Source: Armigeres subalbatus
Taxonomy: Eukaryota > Arthropoda > Insecta > Diptera > Culicidae
Reading direction: 5' to 3'
Assembly: GCF_024139115.2 (NCBI RefSeq)
Contig: NC_085139.1
Span: 68,119,203-68,183,202 of the forward strand
DNA length: 64,000 nt
Position numbers and translations under genes: made by a program. Shown piece after piece: positions 10,915-21,805 of this stretch. The first letter of the stretch is position 1; each line of letters begins with the position of its first letter. Under the pieces are notes generated by a model. The model did not search any database and was not told where the DNA came from. It saw only the letters and a list, made by a program, of their open reading frames with translations.

Positions 10915-11245
10915 GCTTGTCCTTAACAGAATCCGTCTGGAATTCTTAACAGAATCTGTTTAGGGTTCTTAGCAGAATCCGTTCGAGATTCTTAAATTAA
11001 CTCGTTCGGCATTTTAAACAGAATCTGTTTGAAATTCAAAAGAGATTGCTGAACATAATTCCGGTCGAGATTCGGAGAACAATCCTTTAGGAATTCGTTT
11101 GAAATTCTGAATAGAGTCCGTTTAGCATTCTGCTCGAGATTCTTTACATAATCTGTTTGGAATTCTGAACTGAATCTGTTTGAAGGTTCTGAACAGAATC
11201 TGTTTGCGATTCTGAAGAAAGTTAGAATGGTATTCAGAATAAAAT
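10915..11245. repeat. 27-bp degenerate minisatellite
   Basis: Units of roughly 25-29 bp read GATTCTGAACAGAATCTGTT and then TGGAATTCT with many changes, for example near 10,925, 10,950, 11,025, 11,175 and 11,200. The words AGAATC and GATTCT make each unit partly self-complementary. Confidence 0.65.
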
Positions 11246-11890
11246 CCACAGTTAATAGTCAGCGTATTTTCTGGAGGTAATAAAGTAAGTCAGAAAAATT
11301 TCAGTTCAAAGTCGACAAGCTAAACTATTTTTGAAAAAATAACCGTTCTTATTACGGAGCAGGATATGACAACATTATATTAGTTCTTTCAAATCTGAGA
11401 TTCAAACCAAATTGGGTGTTATCTAAGGGTATGCGATAACACACTTTTTCCTAACGAAACGAAACGAAACGAAATTTAAAATGTATGTGTGGATTCGGAT
11501 CGAAACGAAACGAAATATAGATTTCTTTCGAGAATTCGAAACGATACGAAATCAAGGTTCATTTAATTCGAAATTTTTCGAAACGAAACGAAATTTTAAT
11601 TTTTTTTCCGCGGAATTTTTATTAAATTGGTTTTACATTATGTACGCAATTCTGATTACACTTTTTCGAAGTCGAATAACTGTTTTGCGACCAAAAGAGT
11701 TATAATAACAGAAGAGGCAATCTGTGATAAATCGCCACATTCTCGCCGCATATACCATTATTGGCGATAAGGTAATACCCCAACATTTGTGCCGCTTTCA
11801 AAGGAATTCATCGTGGAGCGTGTGCTCCCGAATCTTATCAATTTTATATCAGTTTTATATCAGTAAGTATATAAAAATAAAGAAATTGTA

Positions 11891-12419
11891 AGATCATCAA
11901 TCATCTTGTCAACGATTTACCTAACCAAATGACAATTATTGATCTTCTTTTTCAGAAACATTGGGTGCTTACGAAGAAGTCTAATATTACTACAATTTAT
12001 TATTTCAGAAATATGCCGCAGATTGCAAAATCAATGCAATTGTTTTGTCAAAATCTGTTTATTCATGTTATCTTCAAGAACAAAACATCACCTTTTACAA
12101 TATGAATACCAATAAAAATATAATATTTACGCTTTTTCGCCAAGAAAAGCACCCCTTGATAACCCATTCAAACTCCAACTCCAGATACCTATGAAGGTCG
12201 CGCGAGTTCTCCGCATCTTCTTAAGTAGGTATCTAATCAACACTTCCCACAAATCCCCACTGATCGTAAGGACCTGGCCAGGTGTTGAACAAAGGGATTG
12301 TTGAATGAAAAACATGCCAAGCCCCAGGCTGTTTTTCTGGCGCATCTAACGTCCCTATCGACAGCCAACCCAGGATAGTGTGCGGTCAGATATGCTATGC
12401 TATGCTATGCTATGCTATA
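11891..12419 (+). mobile_element. Retroposon-like insertion with (ATGCT)n tail
   Basis: Copy 2 of the hAT element reads straight through from 'aaattgtgggatttttcat' to 'atacggattcaaatttcg', whereas copy 1 has about 530 extra bases here. The insert ends in ATGCTATGCTATGCTATGCT, a simple-repeat tail like those of LINE-mobilised elements. It contains GATCGTAAGGACCTGGCCAG, a phrase with relatives near 14,660 and 24,380. Exact ends are uncertain by about 10 bp. Confidence 0.55.
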
Positions 12420-13059
12420 CGGATTCAAATTTCGTTTTAAAACTTAGTTCACTTAAGAATTAGCGTGGTTTTACAGTATTGACTTAGTCAAAATTAGAAA
12501 ATGAATGCTTAGATTTTTTTATTTAGTGGGATACTCAATTATGTATCCTCATCTGCCAGGCTTATAAGCAGATAGAGAATTGATATTACTGGATCAACAT
12601 TTGAAAAGGACGTATCAGCTAAAATTTATTCCTTCTTATTCTTTGTCTACATATATGGCATACATTTGCTCACTAGAAGAATCCTGTGTACCGTTCTAAA
12701 ATGCACAAAGATATGTATTTCAGATTGAATTTCACAGACCCATAGTCTTATATACAATCAGCTCGACAAACTAAGCTATTGTCTGTGTGTCCTTGGCACA
12801 TGAGAATAGCTGTTATGGTCAGTATGAGCTAAAAGCAATCATAAGTACCTAAAGAACTGTCAGAAATTTTAATGATGTTTCAACCCGTTCTGTTTTTTTT
12901 TTGCAAATTCCATGCGAAGATCTCGAAATGCCCACAAATCTGCAATGTTCCTTACATGTTGTGCAAATAGTCAAAGCAGAGCTTATTAGCTTGATTAATT
13001 ATACTACACAGGATTGGCCGGGATATTCTTGGGATACCAAAAAGTTATTTTTATTGTAT

Positions 13060-13302
13060 ACTAGCAGACCCGACGAACTATGTTTCGCCTTAAATTCTCT
13101 GCTTAGTTCTCGTGTTCTGTAGAAATGTCTGTTTCATTTGTATGGGAGCCCCCCTTTCCAAAGGAGGGATGGGTCTCGAAACATCTTATGAACCTTCCCC
13201 GATCCCAAAAACCTCTGCATACAAATTTTCACGCCGATCGGTTTAGTAGTTTCGGAGTCTATAAGGTTCAGACAGACAGAAATTTATTTTTATGTATATA
13301 GA
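13060..13302 (+). repeat. Interspersed repeat 'ACTAGCAGACCCGACGAAC', copy 1
   Basis: The 243-bp block starts ACTAGCAGACCCGACGAACT, passes through 'gtatgggagcccccctttcc' and 'tcacgccgatcggtttagta', and ends 'cagacagacagaaatttat' plus 'tatgtatata'. A second, inverted copy lies at 61,008-61,250. The block is absent from the corresponding place in hAT copy 2, so it inserted here secondarily. The family is widespread in arthropods as a short non-coding repeat; its class is uncertain. Confidence 0.7.
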
Positions 13303-14484
13303 AGAAGAAGAAGATTGCTCCGGAGTTTCCAATTCATGACCAATGACGATGCTTGTCACGTGCTTATAGTCAATTTAGAATTAGGAGAGGAAAATTAGTT
13401 TAATACTCATTGTAATACGGGAAAGGAATCATTGGTTAGTTGAGAAGGTAATTCATTTGAAACTTTGTGGTAAGCGACAAAATATTTATTATATACGAAG
13501 TTTTTTTGAAAACGAGAAGACGGAAACTGTGTTTCAAATCAATCCAACGCAAGATCAATGTGCTTCGTTTAATAATCTTCTATAACACGATCGATTCCGC
13601 ACTAAATAATTTTGTGCTCTTCGATGCAGACATTAGTTTTATCACTTCGCGTTCTCCCACACTAGCTGGCGTGATTAGCATCAACACGATCGATTGCACA
13701 CTGTTTAAACAAATGTCTGCTACGCGAGGTAGAATTTTTTCACTTCGCGTTCTCCTGGACTAGCTGCTGTATCATGACCAGCAGCAACACGATCGATTCC
13801 GCATTCATATTGTGCAAAAAGTAAAACAAATACATATCACAAAATTTAAATTTGAATCGTGGAAACACTGAAGACGTTTTATAGAAGAAAACTACATACG
13901 TCTTTGTCGACTGAGAATGGAATTATGTAGTAAGCGTTAATAGAAAAAATTGTATAACCAAAAGTTTTGAAAACAACTTAACGATTTTGTTTAGCGGCGC
14001 AGCCAAAATTTTTGATAATATAAAGTATGGTTTAAGTTTAAATTTGTTTCGAAATTTCGCGGAATTCCGTTAAATTTCGTTAGAAGCTAGTTTTTTCTAG
14101 CGAAATTTTTGTAATTTTACGAAACGAAACGAAATCGAGAAATCAGATTTCGCCATGCTCAAATTCCGCGAAATTCCGCGGAATTTCGTTTCGAACCACC
14201 TGAAACGAAATTTTTCGAAATACCGCATATGCTTAGTGTTATCATAACCCGGGGCGATTACATCGAAGTTTATTTCCTGTTGGCCTACACAACATCTTTG
14301 AATGAAGTTATGAATTTCTTGAATCATAATGATAAAATTATATATATAAATAGTGCTTCAACATCATAATGATGTGAGTTTGACATGTTTCCGAGGCCAC
14401 CAAAATATTGGGAATGATAAAAAAAAGCTTTTCCGGTCATATAATACTTATCAATGAGCCACATGAATTACATATATTCTCAGA

Positions 14485-14557
14485 AATAGTTCGCGGACCC
14501 CAGGAAAATGCTTAGAGGGCCGCATGCGGCCCGCGGCCTGCACTCTGGGGATCACTG
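14485..14557 (-). mobile_element. Isolated hAT right end
   Basis: Read on the minus strand this is CAGTGATCCCCAGAGTGCAG and then 'gccgcgggccgcatgcggcc', the CAGTG...GGCCCGCGG-type terminus of hAT elements. The rest of the element is not recognisable to its left. Its flanking bases (CGCTAGAC) do not match those of the left end at 5,705. Confidence 0.6.
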
Positions 14558-16267
14558 CGCTAGACCATAACCTCCTAACAACATTATCTAAAAAGATGAC
14601 ATTTTTCGAACAACTTTCTTTTTATAGACGTTTGGTGCACTAACATTTCTTCACCTATCAGCGACCGTAAGGACGTGGTCAGCGCTGACCGATTGCCCTA
14701 GTAAAAGAGGAACTTTTGCAACGTGTAGTTCGATTGCTCTATTTGATGATTCCTTGGGCAACTCCGCTAGTTCTGGTGAATCACGGGTGAGCTACGGTCA
14801 TTTCACAGTTAAGCTAATGATCTGGTAACTATGAGCATCGGATAAACTCGTTTCATACTGCCATTTCTACTAAAAAATAATTAGGTTGAAAATGAACAAC
14901 TTACCGAACTAAATCGCCTCATAGATAAACGACAACAAGGAGACCTCTATAACTATTAGTAAACATCTCACCAGCCCGATTCAATCCTCAATGTAGTCAA
15001 TAATAAATTCACAGACAAACAGACGTTACCACTGAAATAATTTTCAGAAAAATCTATCGCTCAGTTACTTTAGCACCATCTTGCGTGCATGTTGCTCGAA
15101 ATTTTGTTAAGTTCGACAACTTCAACAGAGGCCGCTAATATGAGATGTCAAATACAATGGTACGCGATGTGCACAGCCCAGAGAACAAGAATCTCGAAAT
15201 CAATTTAGTTTCAAACGACCGTTTAGTTCAGAGGCGATGAAGATTTCATCAGCGAAGCGTCTGTTTGTTTGTGGTAAATCTATCAGTCTTTAATTGTGTT
15301 AGTAGGGTTAGGTAACGGGTTATGATACAGTCGCAGTTTTGTTTTCGCTATCGCTACTAATGCGCTAGAGATGAAACAATACACTTTTGTTGTTATTTTT
15401 GGGACGCATCACAACGCGGCACGGGTGCAGAATGGCTCGAGAATATGAATTCCTCAGATAACAGAAACCTTTCCACATCCGTACCACAATAGGAAAAACA
15501 CACACACTGACAATAAAGATAAAAAGCGGCTTTGTTTTTGGTTTCTCCTAGATGTTGATCACTACGTCTGTCCTTTGTTTTCGAAATTCTATAGAAGCTC
15601 AAACCATTTTTTTTTCAATACACGTGCGCTAGATCGAAGTTAAGGTTTTTTTTTGTGAAAATTTGGAAAACTCACTACTCAAACATTGAAAGAGAGCTAA
15701 GAAACACAGTAGGCTATAGATGAAGTAAGATGTGAGAGAAAGAGAGACATCCTGCAGCTGCTGGATATGAGTACCTACTTTTAGTCATTTCAAATAAGTG
15801 TCGCTTATGCTGTATTGGTTAACTAACGTGACAAACAGCATTGTGGATGTGTTGGTGAGTTTGTGTGGTTTCATCTACGAAACAAGAGCATAAAAAAACA
15901 AAAGAACCATCACTACTCCATGACCGGACGATCACATGAACATACGAACATTCTGGCAGTAAATAAACGAAAAGAACACCGATAGCAGCTCTGATATGTG
16001 TAGAGAGTTGTTTTGATGTGAAAGTATTCGCTTCTTTGCAAAACGAAAAATAAATTTGTAACCAAACAAAAAGTTCCAACGCAACTGCAAATGTTAAACT
16101 GCTTCCATTGTTTGTCGCTAAGTGAGTGTATGTTACGGTGTGAGTGATCTAATGAGTGTGACACATGTGAGTTGCTCTGACTGTTTTTATTTCTCCCTAA
16201 TGTGTACTAATTATTCTGATCAGTTTGATTCTGTTCTAATAACGGACAATTACTGGGGTGATCTTAC
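14558..16267. other. Intergenic or intronic sequence beyond the last visible exon
   Basis: AT-rich low-copy sequence. The gene to the right (minus strand) must continue here or further left, because its last visible exon ends in a splice donor within a zinc finger. I looked for the expected completion (about ten residues, then H-x3-H after C-K-V-C-G-K) and did not find a convincing exon. A phrase GACCGTAAGGACGTGG near 14,663 resembles part of the retroposon at 11.9-12.4 kb. Confidence 0.4.
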
Positions 16268-16449
16268 TTGCCGCACACCTTGCAGGGATAATCATCCTTT
16301 GTCGGTATGTGGTTAGGGTTAATAGGGTTACCAGCGGCAGTAGTACTCAAGAAATTACCATTTTGCAAGGCGCCGTTCAAGTGTGCCGCCGATCGCCCGA
16401 TACAATGGATTCGGATGTGACCGTGCAGAGCGGCCTTGGAGGAAAAGCT
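16268..16449 (-). CDS. ELM2-SANT corepressor, third visible exon (C2H2 fingers)
   Basis: This exon is too short and intron-bounded to appear as one open frame. On the minus strand 'catctttcag' (acceptor) precedes AGC TTT TCC, which continues the preceding exon in phase 0. The translation starts SFSSKAALHGHIRIH, which completes the C2H2 finger begun as CEVPDCSA in the previous exon (C-x4-C, then H-x3-H). The exon ends ...DYPCKVCGK, the first half of another finger, with the donor AA|GTAAGAT at 16,267. The 182 bp leave phase 2. The upstream intron is 59 bp (16,450-16,508). The protein therefore continues in a further exon to the left that I could not locate. Confidence 0.85.
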
Positions 16450-16508
16450 CTGAAAGATGGTAACAAATGAATCTAAATGTGGTTTAGAATACTGATTACC
16501 GTACGTAC

Positions 16509-19286
16509 CGCTGAACAGTCGGGAACTTCGCAGACGTGCGGCCGCACGTCGCTACCGGTCGACACCGATGTCGAAGCAGAGGGCTGTGGGCCGTGAACTG
16601 TTTTGATCGAGTTGGTGGTGTAGCCGATGTGGTCCAACAGAAGATCGTCAGTGGGATAGGCGTTCACGTTGATAAACTTCATCGAGTTGTCGCCGTGCTG
16701 TAGTAGGTGGGTGGTTTTGTAGTCTACGCATAGCTTCTTCCAGAAGTAGTAAAGCTGAATACAGTCGGCCGTCGTTTTGCCTGGTAGCAACTCTCCCGCT
16801 ATTCGACAGAAATCTTTTCCGTAAAGTTCCAATCCTCTGATGAATTGCTCCATTTCTCCGGGTGTCCAACGTCGATGAATACCAGCGGGTGGGATCTGTA
16901 GGAGGTTCAGTACGGCGATGTGGACTTCTCCCTGGGCTTCCATGAGCGATTTGAGAGCGTTTTCCTCCGAGTGACACCCCAGTGGAACTGCGGAAGACCG
17001 CGCAAGTTCGACAAACCGGGCGATTTGCTGATCGTTTTGACATACCAATGGATCCCAGTATTGGATATCCGGGTGTTGGTTGAGATGGTGATAGCTGGGT
17101 CGGGAGCACTCAGGGATGGTGGCCTGATAATCGTTTCCAAGGTTGATGCGTGGACGAATCGGAAGCGGAGGCTCACTAAATATGTCTGATGTGTCGTCCA
17201 CAGTAGAATCCGAAGCGGAGCTAGTTTGATTGACCAGGGTGGATGCAATTGTGGAGTACAGACCTGAGGCGGTGCGCACCGGGTTCAGAATCGGCTGCGG
17301 AGTGTAGTGTGTCACGGGAAAGGCTGAGGCGGTGGACTTTCGTAGCTTGGAGTGATAGATCGGAGTCTTACGAATGGTAACGGGCGGCAGTATCGTTGAG
17401 GATCGTTTCCGCAAGAGAGCATGCTGAAGTTTTGGTGAGCTATTTATGCTACCTGTGCTGCTGGTTGAAGAGATGCTGCTAGGACTGAGAAATACGGAAT
17501 CACCTGGTTGGTGGCTGTCTTTTTGTATTTGTTCGGTTTGTACAGTAAGTGGAATTTTGTTTGGTTCGCTAGCTAGCATGGATATTGGCGCTGTTTGCGA
17601 TACGTCATCATCGATTTTCAGCTTCTTTGCACTCGGTGGTGAGAAGGTGCTACCTGAATTCTGCTGTTGTGCTGATTGATGCATCTGTTGTTGCTCGTAA
17701 AGGAACTTTTGGTGCTGCCGATGGGCAAAATCCTTCGGAGAGGAAGACAGCAGTGGATCGTCTGAGTTGGGCATCATTTGCGATTGAAGCGACGAGAGGC
17801 CGTTAAGGTAGTAGAGATCGATGTCAGCCTCCGCGATGACTACATCTTCATCGGCAGGGAGAACCTCTTCCAGCGCTTCTTTGACTTCTTCGGCACTGGA
17901 CATCGTACCGGAGAAAAATGCATTCGATAGAGGGGAAGATGTGTTTCTGTTTTCATTGATGAAAGCCTGAGCTTCGTCCAGGAAGTCAAGGTTGATTTTG
18001 GAAGCGGAGTCCGCATCTTCGACGTTGGACACCGATGGCGAAGAGGAATCTGACTGTTTGATGGCTGAGGATTCCTCAATGAAAAAGCTATCTTCGCTTT
18101 TGAATAACTCGTGACAGTGATCGTCCAAAATGTTCTTGTTAGTGCGGAAAAGATCGTGATTTTCGTCGAGCAGTTCATTCTTAAGGGCCAGGATCTTTTC
18201 ATCACTCAGTTTGACGTCTTTGGCATCAGACTTGAAGAATCCATCGTCGAGGAAGTTCGTAGCGGAAGTGGAGCGTTTGTCATCGAAAAAGGAACTTGTT
18301 TCGGAGAAGTGGCGTGAGTCATCGAGGAAAGGAGATGCCTGGGCCACAGGTTCGTGCGAAGCTGGAGGCGTTGGATAGGCCAGTGGGGATGGAAGTGGGG
18401 AATTGGATCTTTGACTGTTGGGGGCATCACAATTGATCACGGCTGCGTTGGAGTTATTCCCATCATAGAGAATAAAATCTTTGGAATGAAGAGCGCTAAA
18501 CTCGGCTAGACTTTCGGGCAAGGGCGAATCGAGAACCGCTTGCAGTTGCCTCGAAGGGGTAAAGTTCTGATCGCTGATGCTGGTGTAGTCGGAAAGGGAA
18601 GCTATTTCGTTCAGCTGCTCGGTGGAGGAGGAATCCTGAAGCAGTTGAATAGAGTCGACGGCCTGCAAAAGCATGGTCGTATCGCTAACACTATACACGT
18701 CGTTATCACTAAAGAAGGCGGCAGCGCCAGTGGCATCGGTAGAGTAGGCTAGAGTGAACACGTCCGCACTGCCGGAAGGCGCTTGTGATATTGTGAGTGA
18801 GAGGGGAGAAGCGTCGGACCCAGCTCCGGAGGCTGTTCCGACAATTGGTGAGTGATCAGCCGTCGTACCACCGGCAATGGACAGCGCTAGAGATGGCGTT
18901 ACGCCTGGTGTGGACGGTGCGCTGTTCAAGCTTGCAGGTAACACTACGGTTCGGGTTGTCGTCGTGAGTTGTTGTTGCGACGCCGTTGTGATGGCTAATT
19001 GACCAGGATCGGAACAGGTACGTTTCACAGCCACCTTCGTACCACGCTTCAGCAGTTCGATCAGCGTAGCATCCTTGACCTCAGTGGTAGTACAGTTTAA
19101 GGTGGATGAACCGCTGGTTGTCATGATGGTTGCTTTCGGGTTGATGATCTGCGTTGCCCCGTTCTGGGTGGACACGATGGCTACCGTGCCGGGCTTCGGA
19201 GAAAGGAGAGCTTCGCTCGCTTCCAGAAGTCGTCGGGCAGTCAGAGGAGGTGCCGGCACCACAAAAGAACCCTTCAACAACAGATT
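16509..19286 (-). CDS. ELM2-SANT corepressor, main exon (MIDEAS/TRERF1/ZNF541-like)
   Basis: A 926-codon exon, phase 0 at both ends: acceptor 'ctttag' at 19,287, donor GCG|GTACGT at 16,508. Numbering from the first visible codon of exon A, residues 137-840 are Ser/Asp/Glu-rich and look disordered, with a Gln-rich stretch (EQQQMHQSAQQQNS). The ELM2 domain begins near residue 845 (RPRINLGNDYQATIPECS). The SANT domain (about 940-988) contains RRWTPGEMEQFIRGLELYGK, then CIQLYYFWKK. The end, CEVPDCSA, opens a C2H2 finger. ELM2-SANT modules recruit and activate class I histone deacetylases in the nucleus. With the finger in exon A this fits the scaffold of the mitotic deacetylase complex rather than MTA, CoREST or RERE. 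Family assignment is from memory; orthology is inferred. Confidence 0.93.
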
Positions 19287-19365
19287 CTAAAGTTATCGAG
19301 CGGAAGAATGGCTAAATTAGAACACCAAACACCGAATACGTGGAAGGAAACACTGAAAAACTTAC

Positions 19366-19773
19366 CTTCAAATCCTTACTGCGCTTGTTGATGATCTTTT
19401 CCTCGATCAAAGCTCGCACGCCAACGCTGGCCGTCTGTAGAGGGGGGCCAGTGTGTTCCTTCTTATCACATTTCTTCGTTTCGGAGTCTTTCTTAAAGTA
19501 GCCCCCGTGGAGGCGCATATGCCCATTTAGGGCCGGGATGTTTTTGAATTTGCGATGGCACAGGTTGCACTCGACTGGTTTCTGGTCCGTTTTGGCCAGC
19601 ACTTGGGCAGAGTTGGGCGACTGGGCTCCGGAGCTTTGGGTATTGCCGTTCCCATCAGCAGACTGCACTATGGTTGCTTGTTGGTTTGACGCACTTCCAC
19701 AGTTGCGCACTTCCATGGGCGATGCCGATCCGTTCATGATGGAGCTCGTTACCTTTGTCTGGCTGAGTTGAAG
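19366..19773 (-). CDS. ELM2-SANT corepressor, first visible exon (C2H2 finger)
   Basis: A 136-codon exon in phase 0: acceptor 'ttcactacag' just above 19,773, donor AAG|GTAAGT at 19,365, followed by a 79-bp intron (19,287-19,365). A methionine codon (MNGSASPMEV) lies 13 codons in, but the frame is open back to the acceptor (LQLSQTKVTSSI), so it is probably internal and upstream exons are expected. Residues 69-90 form a classic C2H2 finger: C-N-L-C, then FKNIPALNGHMRLHGGYFKK. The 'GHMRLHGGYFK' signature is what I associate with the TRERF1/ZNF541/MIDEAS family. The rest is Ser/Gln/Asn-rich. Plus-strand frames over this locus are antisense shadows. Confidence 0.9.
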
Positions 19774-20778
19774 CTGTAGTGAAGAAAGAGAAAATTTAAT
19801 TATTTACTACCGGAATGTTAGAAGATCTTCAAAAACGAACGACTCCATTTCAACCCACAGATGTCGCCAACTTATTTATGTTTTGCTTCATTTATTGAAA
19901 TAAATGTCATTAAATGCTTTTAAAACAGTTTTATGAGATCATTGTTTGTTAGTTCATTTCGATATTGTATTTATCTGCAAGACATATTTTTATATGCAGA
20001 TCCAATTACAAAGCCATTGCCAACTATCAGAACTCATTAGGCCGTTAAAAACCCTTCTACACTACATCCCACATGGCGCGCACAATGGTATTAACTAACC
20101 ATCCTTTTCTGTTCGGAGATAATAAGCTGACAATCCATTAGACAAGTCTTTTCAGCATCTTCATGGAAACCCATTTAGCGGCTCTTGTCGAAATGAAGTG
20201 CACGGAAAGCAGTAGTTTGTACACACTAATCACCATCGCAATACATCATCCATTATGGCCTTTCACAGGAGTCGTCCGGACCGACAAATGACGAGAGTCA
20301 CGATTTCCAATCATAAATCAGACAAAGCGAAAGAGCAAGCAACTTTGTCTATGACAGCTGGGATGCATCCGGGGGCTCATTATTCAGAAATGCTTAATTT
20401 CAATGTGTACAGCTTTCGACCTCCTTCCTGCGAAATATAAGAGGCTTTGATGAAGGTTGTGTCTACATTTGCGAGGACTACACGAATGAGAACGGTTCAC
20501 GGGAAAATAATCATTTAACAGCGATTCCATTTCGCTGGAAAACTTCTGAGCTCGGTTGGGAAGGGATTCTCGGATATTCGGAATCGAATGGTAGGATTAC
20601 TGAGAATCATTGCAAGTGAGAGATTAATAGTTAGGCCGAGATATACCTGCATTTATTTTAATTATGTATATCCTACCGAAGATTTTTAGTATGTCGAGGA
20701 TGCTAAACCAAGGAAGATTTTTTTTTTAAAGCTGATGATTTAAAGCTGATGAACACTCTCTTACGCTGTAGGTATTGC
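19774..20778. other. Probable intron of the ELM2-SANT gene
   Basis: The sequence lies upstream (minus-strand sense) of the first visible exon. It has no exon-like frame; a 61-codon plus frame at 20,255-20,440 has no family resemblance. The acceptor tract 'ttttctctttcttcactacag' reads on the minus strand at about 19,774-19,795. Confidence 0.5.
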
Positions 20779-20898
20779 CCAGTCAACATTTTGGTACCTA
20801 TATCTCTTGATATAGGTTATTATATAAGAACCAACTTAATCGTATATAATGCACAGATTGGCTATATACGTACCAAAGTGGAGGCGATATAGGTACAT

Positions 20899-21193
20899 CT
20901 TCTTCTTCTTCTTCTTCTTATTGGCATTACTTTCCCACACTGGAACAGAGCCGCCTCGCAGCTTAGTGTTCATTAAGCACTTCCACAGTTATTAACTGCG
21001 AGGTTTCTTAGCCAGGTTACCATTTTTGCATTCGTATATCATGAGGCTAACACGATGATACTTTTATGCCCAGGGAAGTCGATACAATTTCCAATCCGAA
21101 AATTGCCTAGACCGGCACCGGGAATCGAACCCAGCCACCCTCAGCATGGTCTTGCTTTGTAGCCGCGCGTCTTACCGCTCGGCTAAGGAGGGA
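20899..21193 (-). mobile_element. Feilai-type tRNA-derived SINE, near full length
   Basis: On the minus strand the tRNA-related head starts CCTCCTTAGCCGAGCGGTAA (A box) and continues to 'ggctgggttcgattcccggt' (B box GGTTCGATTCC). The body 'ggcaattttcggattggaaa', 'ctgggcataaaagtatcatc' and 'ggaagtgcttaatgaacact' follows, ending in a (GAA)n tail read as TTCTTCTTCTTC from 20,899. Other copies are at 31.94-32.16 kb (5'-truncated) and 4.38-4.50 kb (decayed). Transcription would be by RNA polymerase III from the internal boxes. Confidence 0.85.
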
Positions 21194-21199
21194 TTATCC

Positions 21200-21277
21200 G
21201 AATCACTTCAAGATCTGCAGTATGGTGCAGTGGTAGAGTATCCGCCTGCAAATCCAAAGATCGCATGTTCGAGACTC
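21200..21277 (+). repeat. tRNA-Cys-like module, plus orientation
   Basis: The segment GGTGCAGTGGTAGAGTATCC (D arm), CGCCTGCAAATCC (anticodon loop with GCA) and 'atgttcgagactc' (T arm) reads as a decayed tRNA-Cys(GCA). It is an exact inverted partner of 21,385-21,465. The direct repeat CGATATAGGTACAT lies at about 20,885-20,898 and again at 21,278-21,291. This module and the Feilai SINE therefore seem to have been inserted together as one unit. Confidence 0.55.
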
Positions 21278-21384
21278 GATATAGGTACATACGAGTTTTA
21301 TTATACGATTTTTTCCGACATCATGAGAACAGTATTACGATTATACATAAAAATATGAAAAATAAAAAATAAATCTTACCAGCA

Positions 21385-21465
21385 CCAAGTCTCGAACATG
21401 CGATCTTTGGATTTGCAGGCGGATACTCTACCACTGCACCATACTGCAGATCTTGAAGTGATTCG
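21385..21465 (-). repeat. tRNA-Cys-like module, inverted copy
   Basis: The reverse complement matches 21,195-21,277 over about 80 bp with essentially no difference that I can see, from 'tccgaatcacttcaagatct' to 'gatcgcatgttcgagact'. It continues 'tggtgctggtaag', so on this copy the acceptor-side sequence is longer. The spacer between the two copies is about 107 bp, so the pair could form a cruciform or, if transcribed, a long hairpin. It is not a clean functional tRNA gene because the acceptor stem does not pair. Confidence 0.55.
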
Positions 21466-21805
21466 GATTTTTGTCCAACATAAACTACACAATTTATATC
21501 TTTACAACTGCGTAAAACTTCAACAAGCCGCTTAGACTGAAGTGGTTTCGATTGTATTACGATTCACATAGGCATTCATTCGCACTCATATAAAATATTG
21601 CAAGGAGTATAAGTCATTACGAGTTTTTATTCACACAATTACGATTGATTTTCACTACGGTAAAAACTATCGTATACGATGCATTCAATACAACATCCTT
21701 TGACAATAATCTGACAAAGTTTGATATACAATGCGATTCAGATTTTTGATGGACGCAAATGCGACTTTATTTGCTGTTTGTTATACGATATGCGGTTTAC
21801 TGGGT

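Larger units (their letters stand above)
11424..14235 (+). mobile_element. hAT-type DNA transposon, copy 1 (2,812 bp)
   Basis: The element begins TAAGGGTATGCGATAACACA and ends in the inverse of TAAGCATATGCGGTATTTCG. The 8 bases GTGTTATC occur immediately outside both ends (11,416-11,423 and 14,236-14,243). An 8-bp duplication and a TARNG-type terminus are typical of hAT elements. Next to each end lies a cluster of CGAAACGAAACGAAA repeats, expected for subterminal transposase-binding sites. Within are two later insertions (11,891-12,419; 13,060-13,302) and, at 13,580-13,800, an imperfect 103-bp internal tandem repeat beginning CACGATCGATTCCGCAC. No intact transposase is present. Compared with copy 2 it lacks about 1.5 kb of interior near 12,660. 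Confidence 0.88.
20779..21805. mobile_element. Putative element with CCCAGTMAAC ends, hosting nested SINE
   Basis: The left end CCCAGTCAACATTTTGGTAC and the inverted right end CCCAGTAAACCGCATATCGT share the first ten bases but one. The interior repeats TATACGAT-like words (for example 20,850, 21,305, 21,665, 21,780). If real, the SINE and tRNA-like modules at 20.9-21.5 kb inserted inside it. No coding sequence. The boundaries rest only on the short terminal match. Confidence 0.35.

Noticed and set aside
5705..14557. One very large hAT element from the left end at 5,705 to the right end at 14,557
   Set aside because: The flanking 8-mers (ATTTAGTT and CGCTAGAC) do not match, and the end sequences belong to diverged copies.
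16648..18752. Open frames of 70-150 codons on both strands inside the main exon
   Set aside because: They are shadows of the 926-codon ELM2-SANT exon, with no independent domain or start context.
19278..19280. A TTG codon as start of a 935-codon protein
   Set aside because: The frame is open further back to a good splice acceptor at 19,287 and joins in phase to the upstream zinc-finger exon, so it is not a start.
21110..21190. Functional tRNA gene on the minus strand
   Set aside because: The A and B boxes are good, but the sequence continues into the Feilai body and (GAA)n tail, so it is a SINE head.
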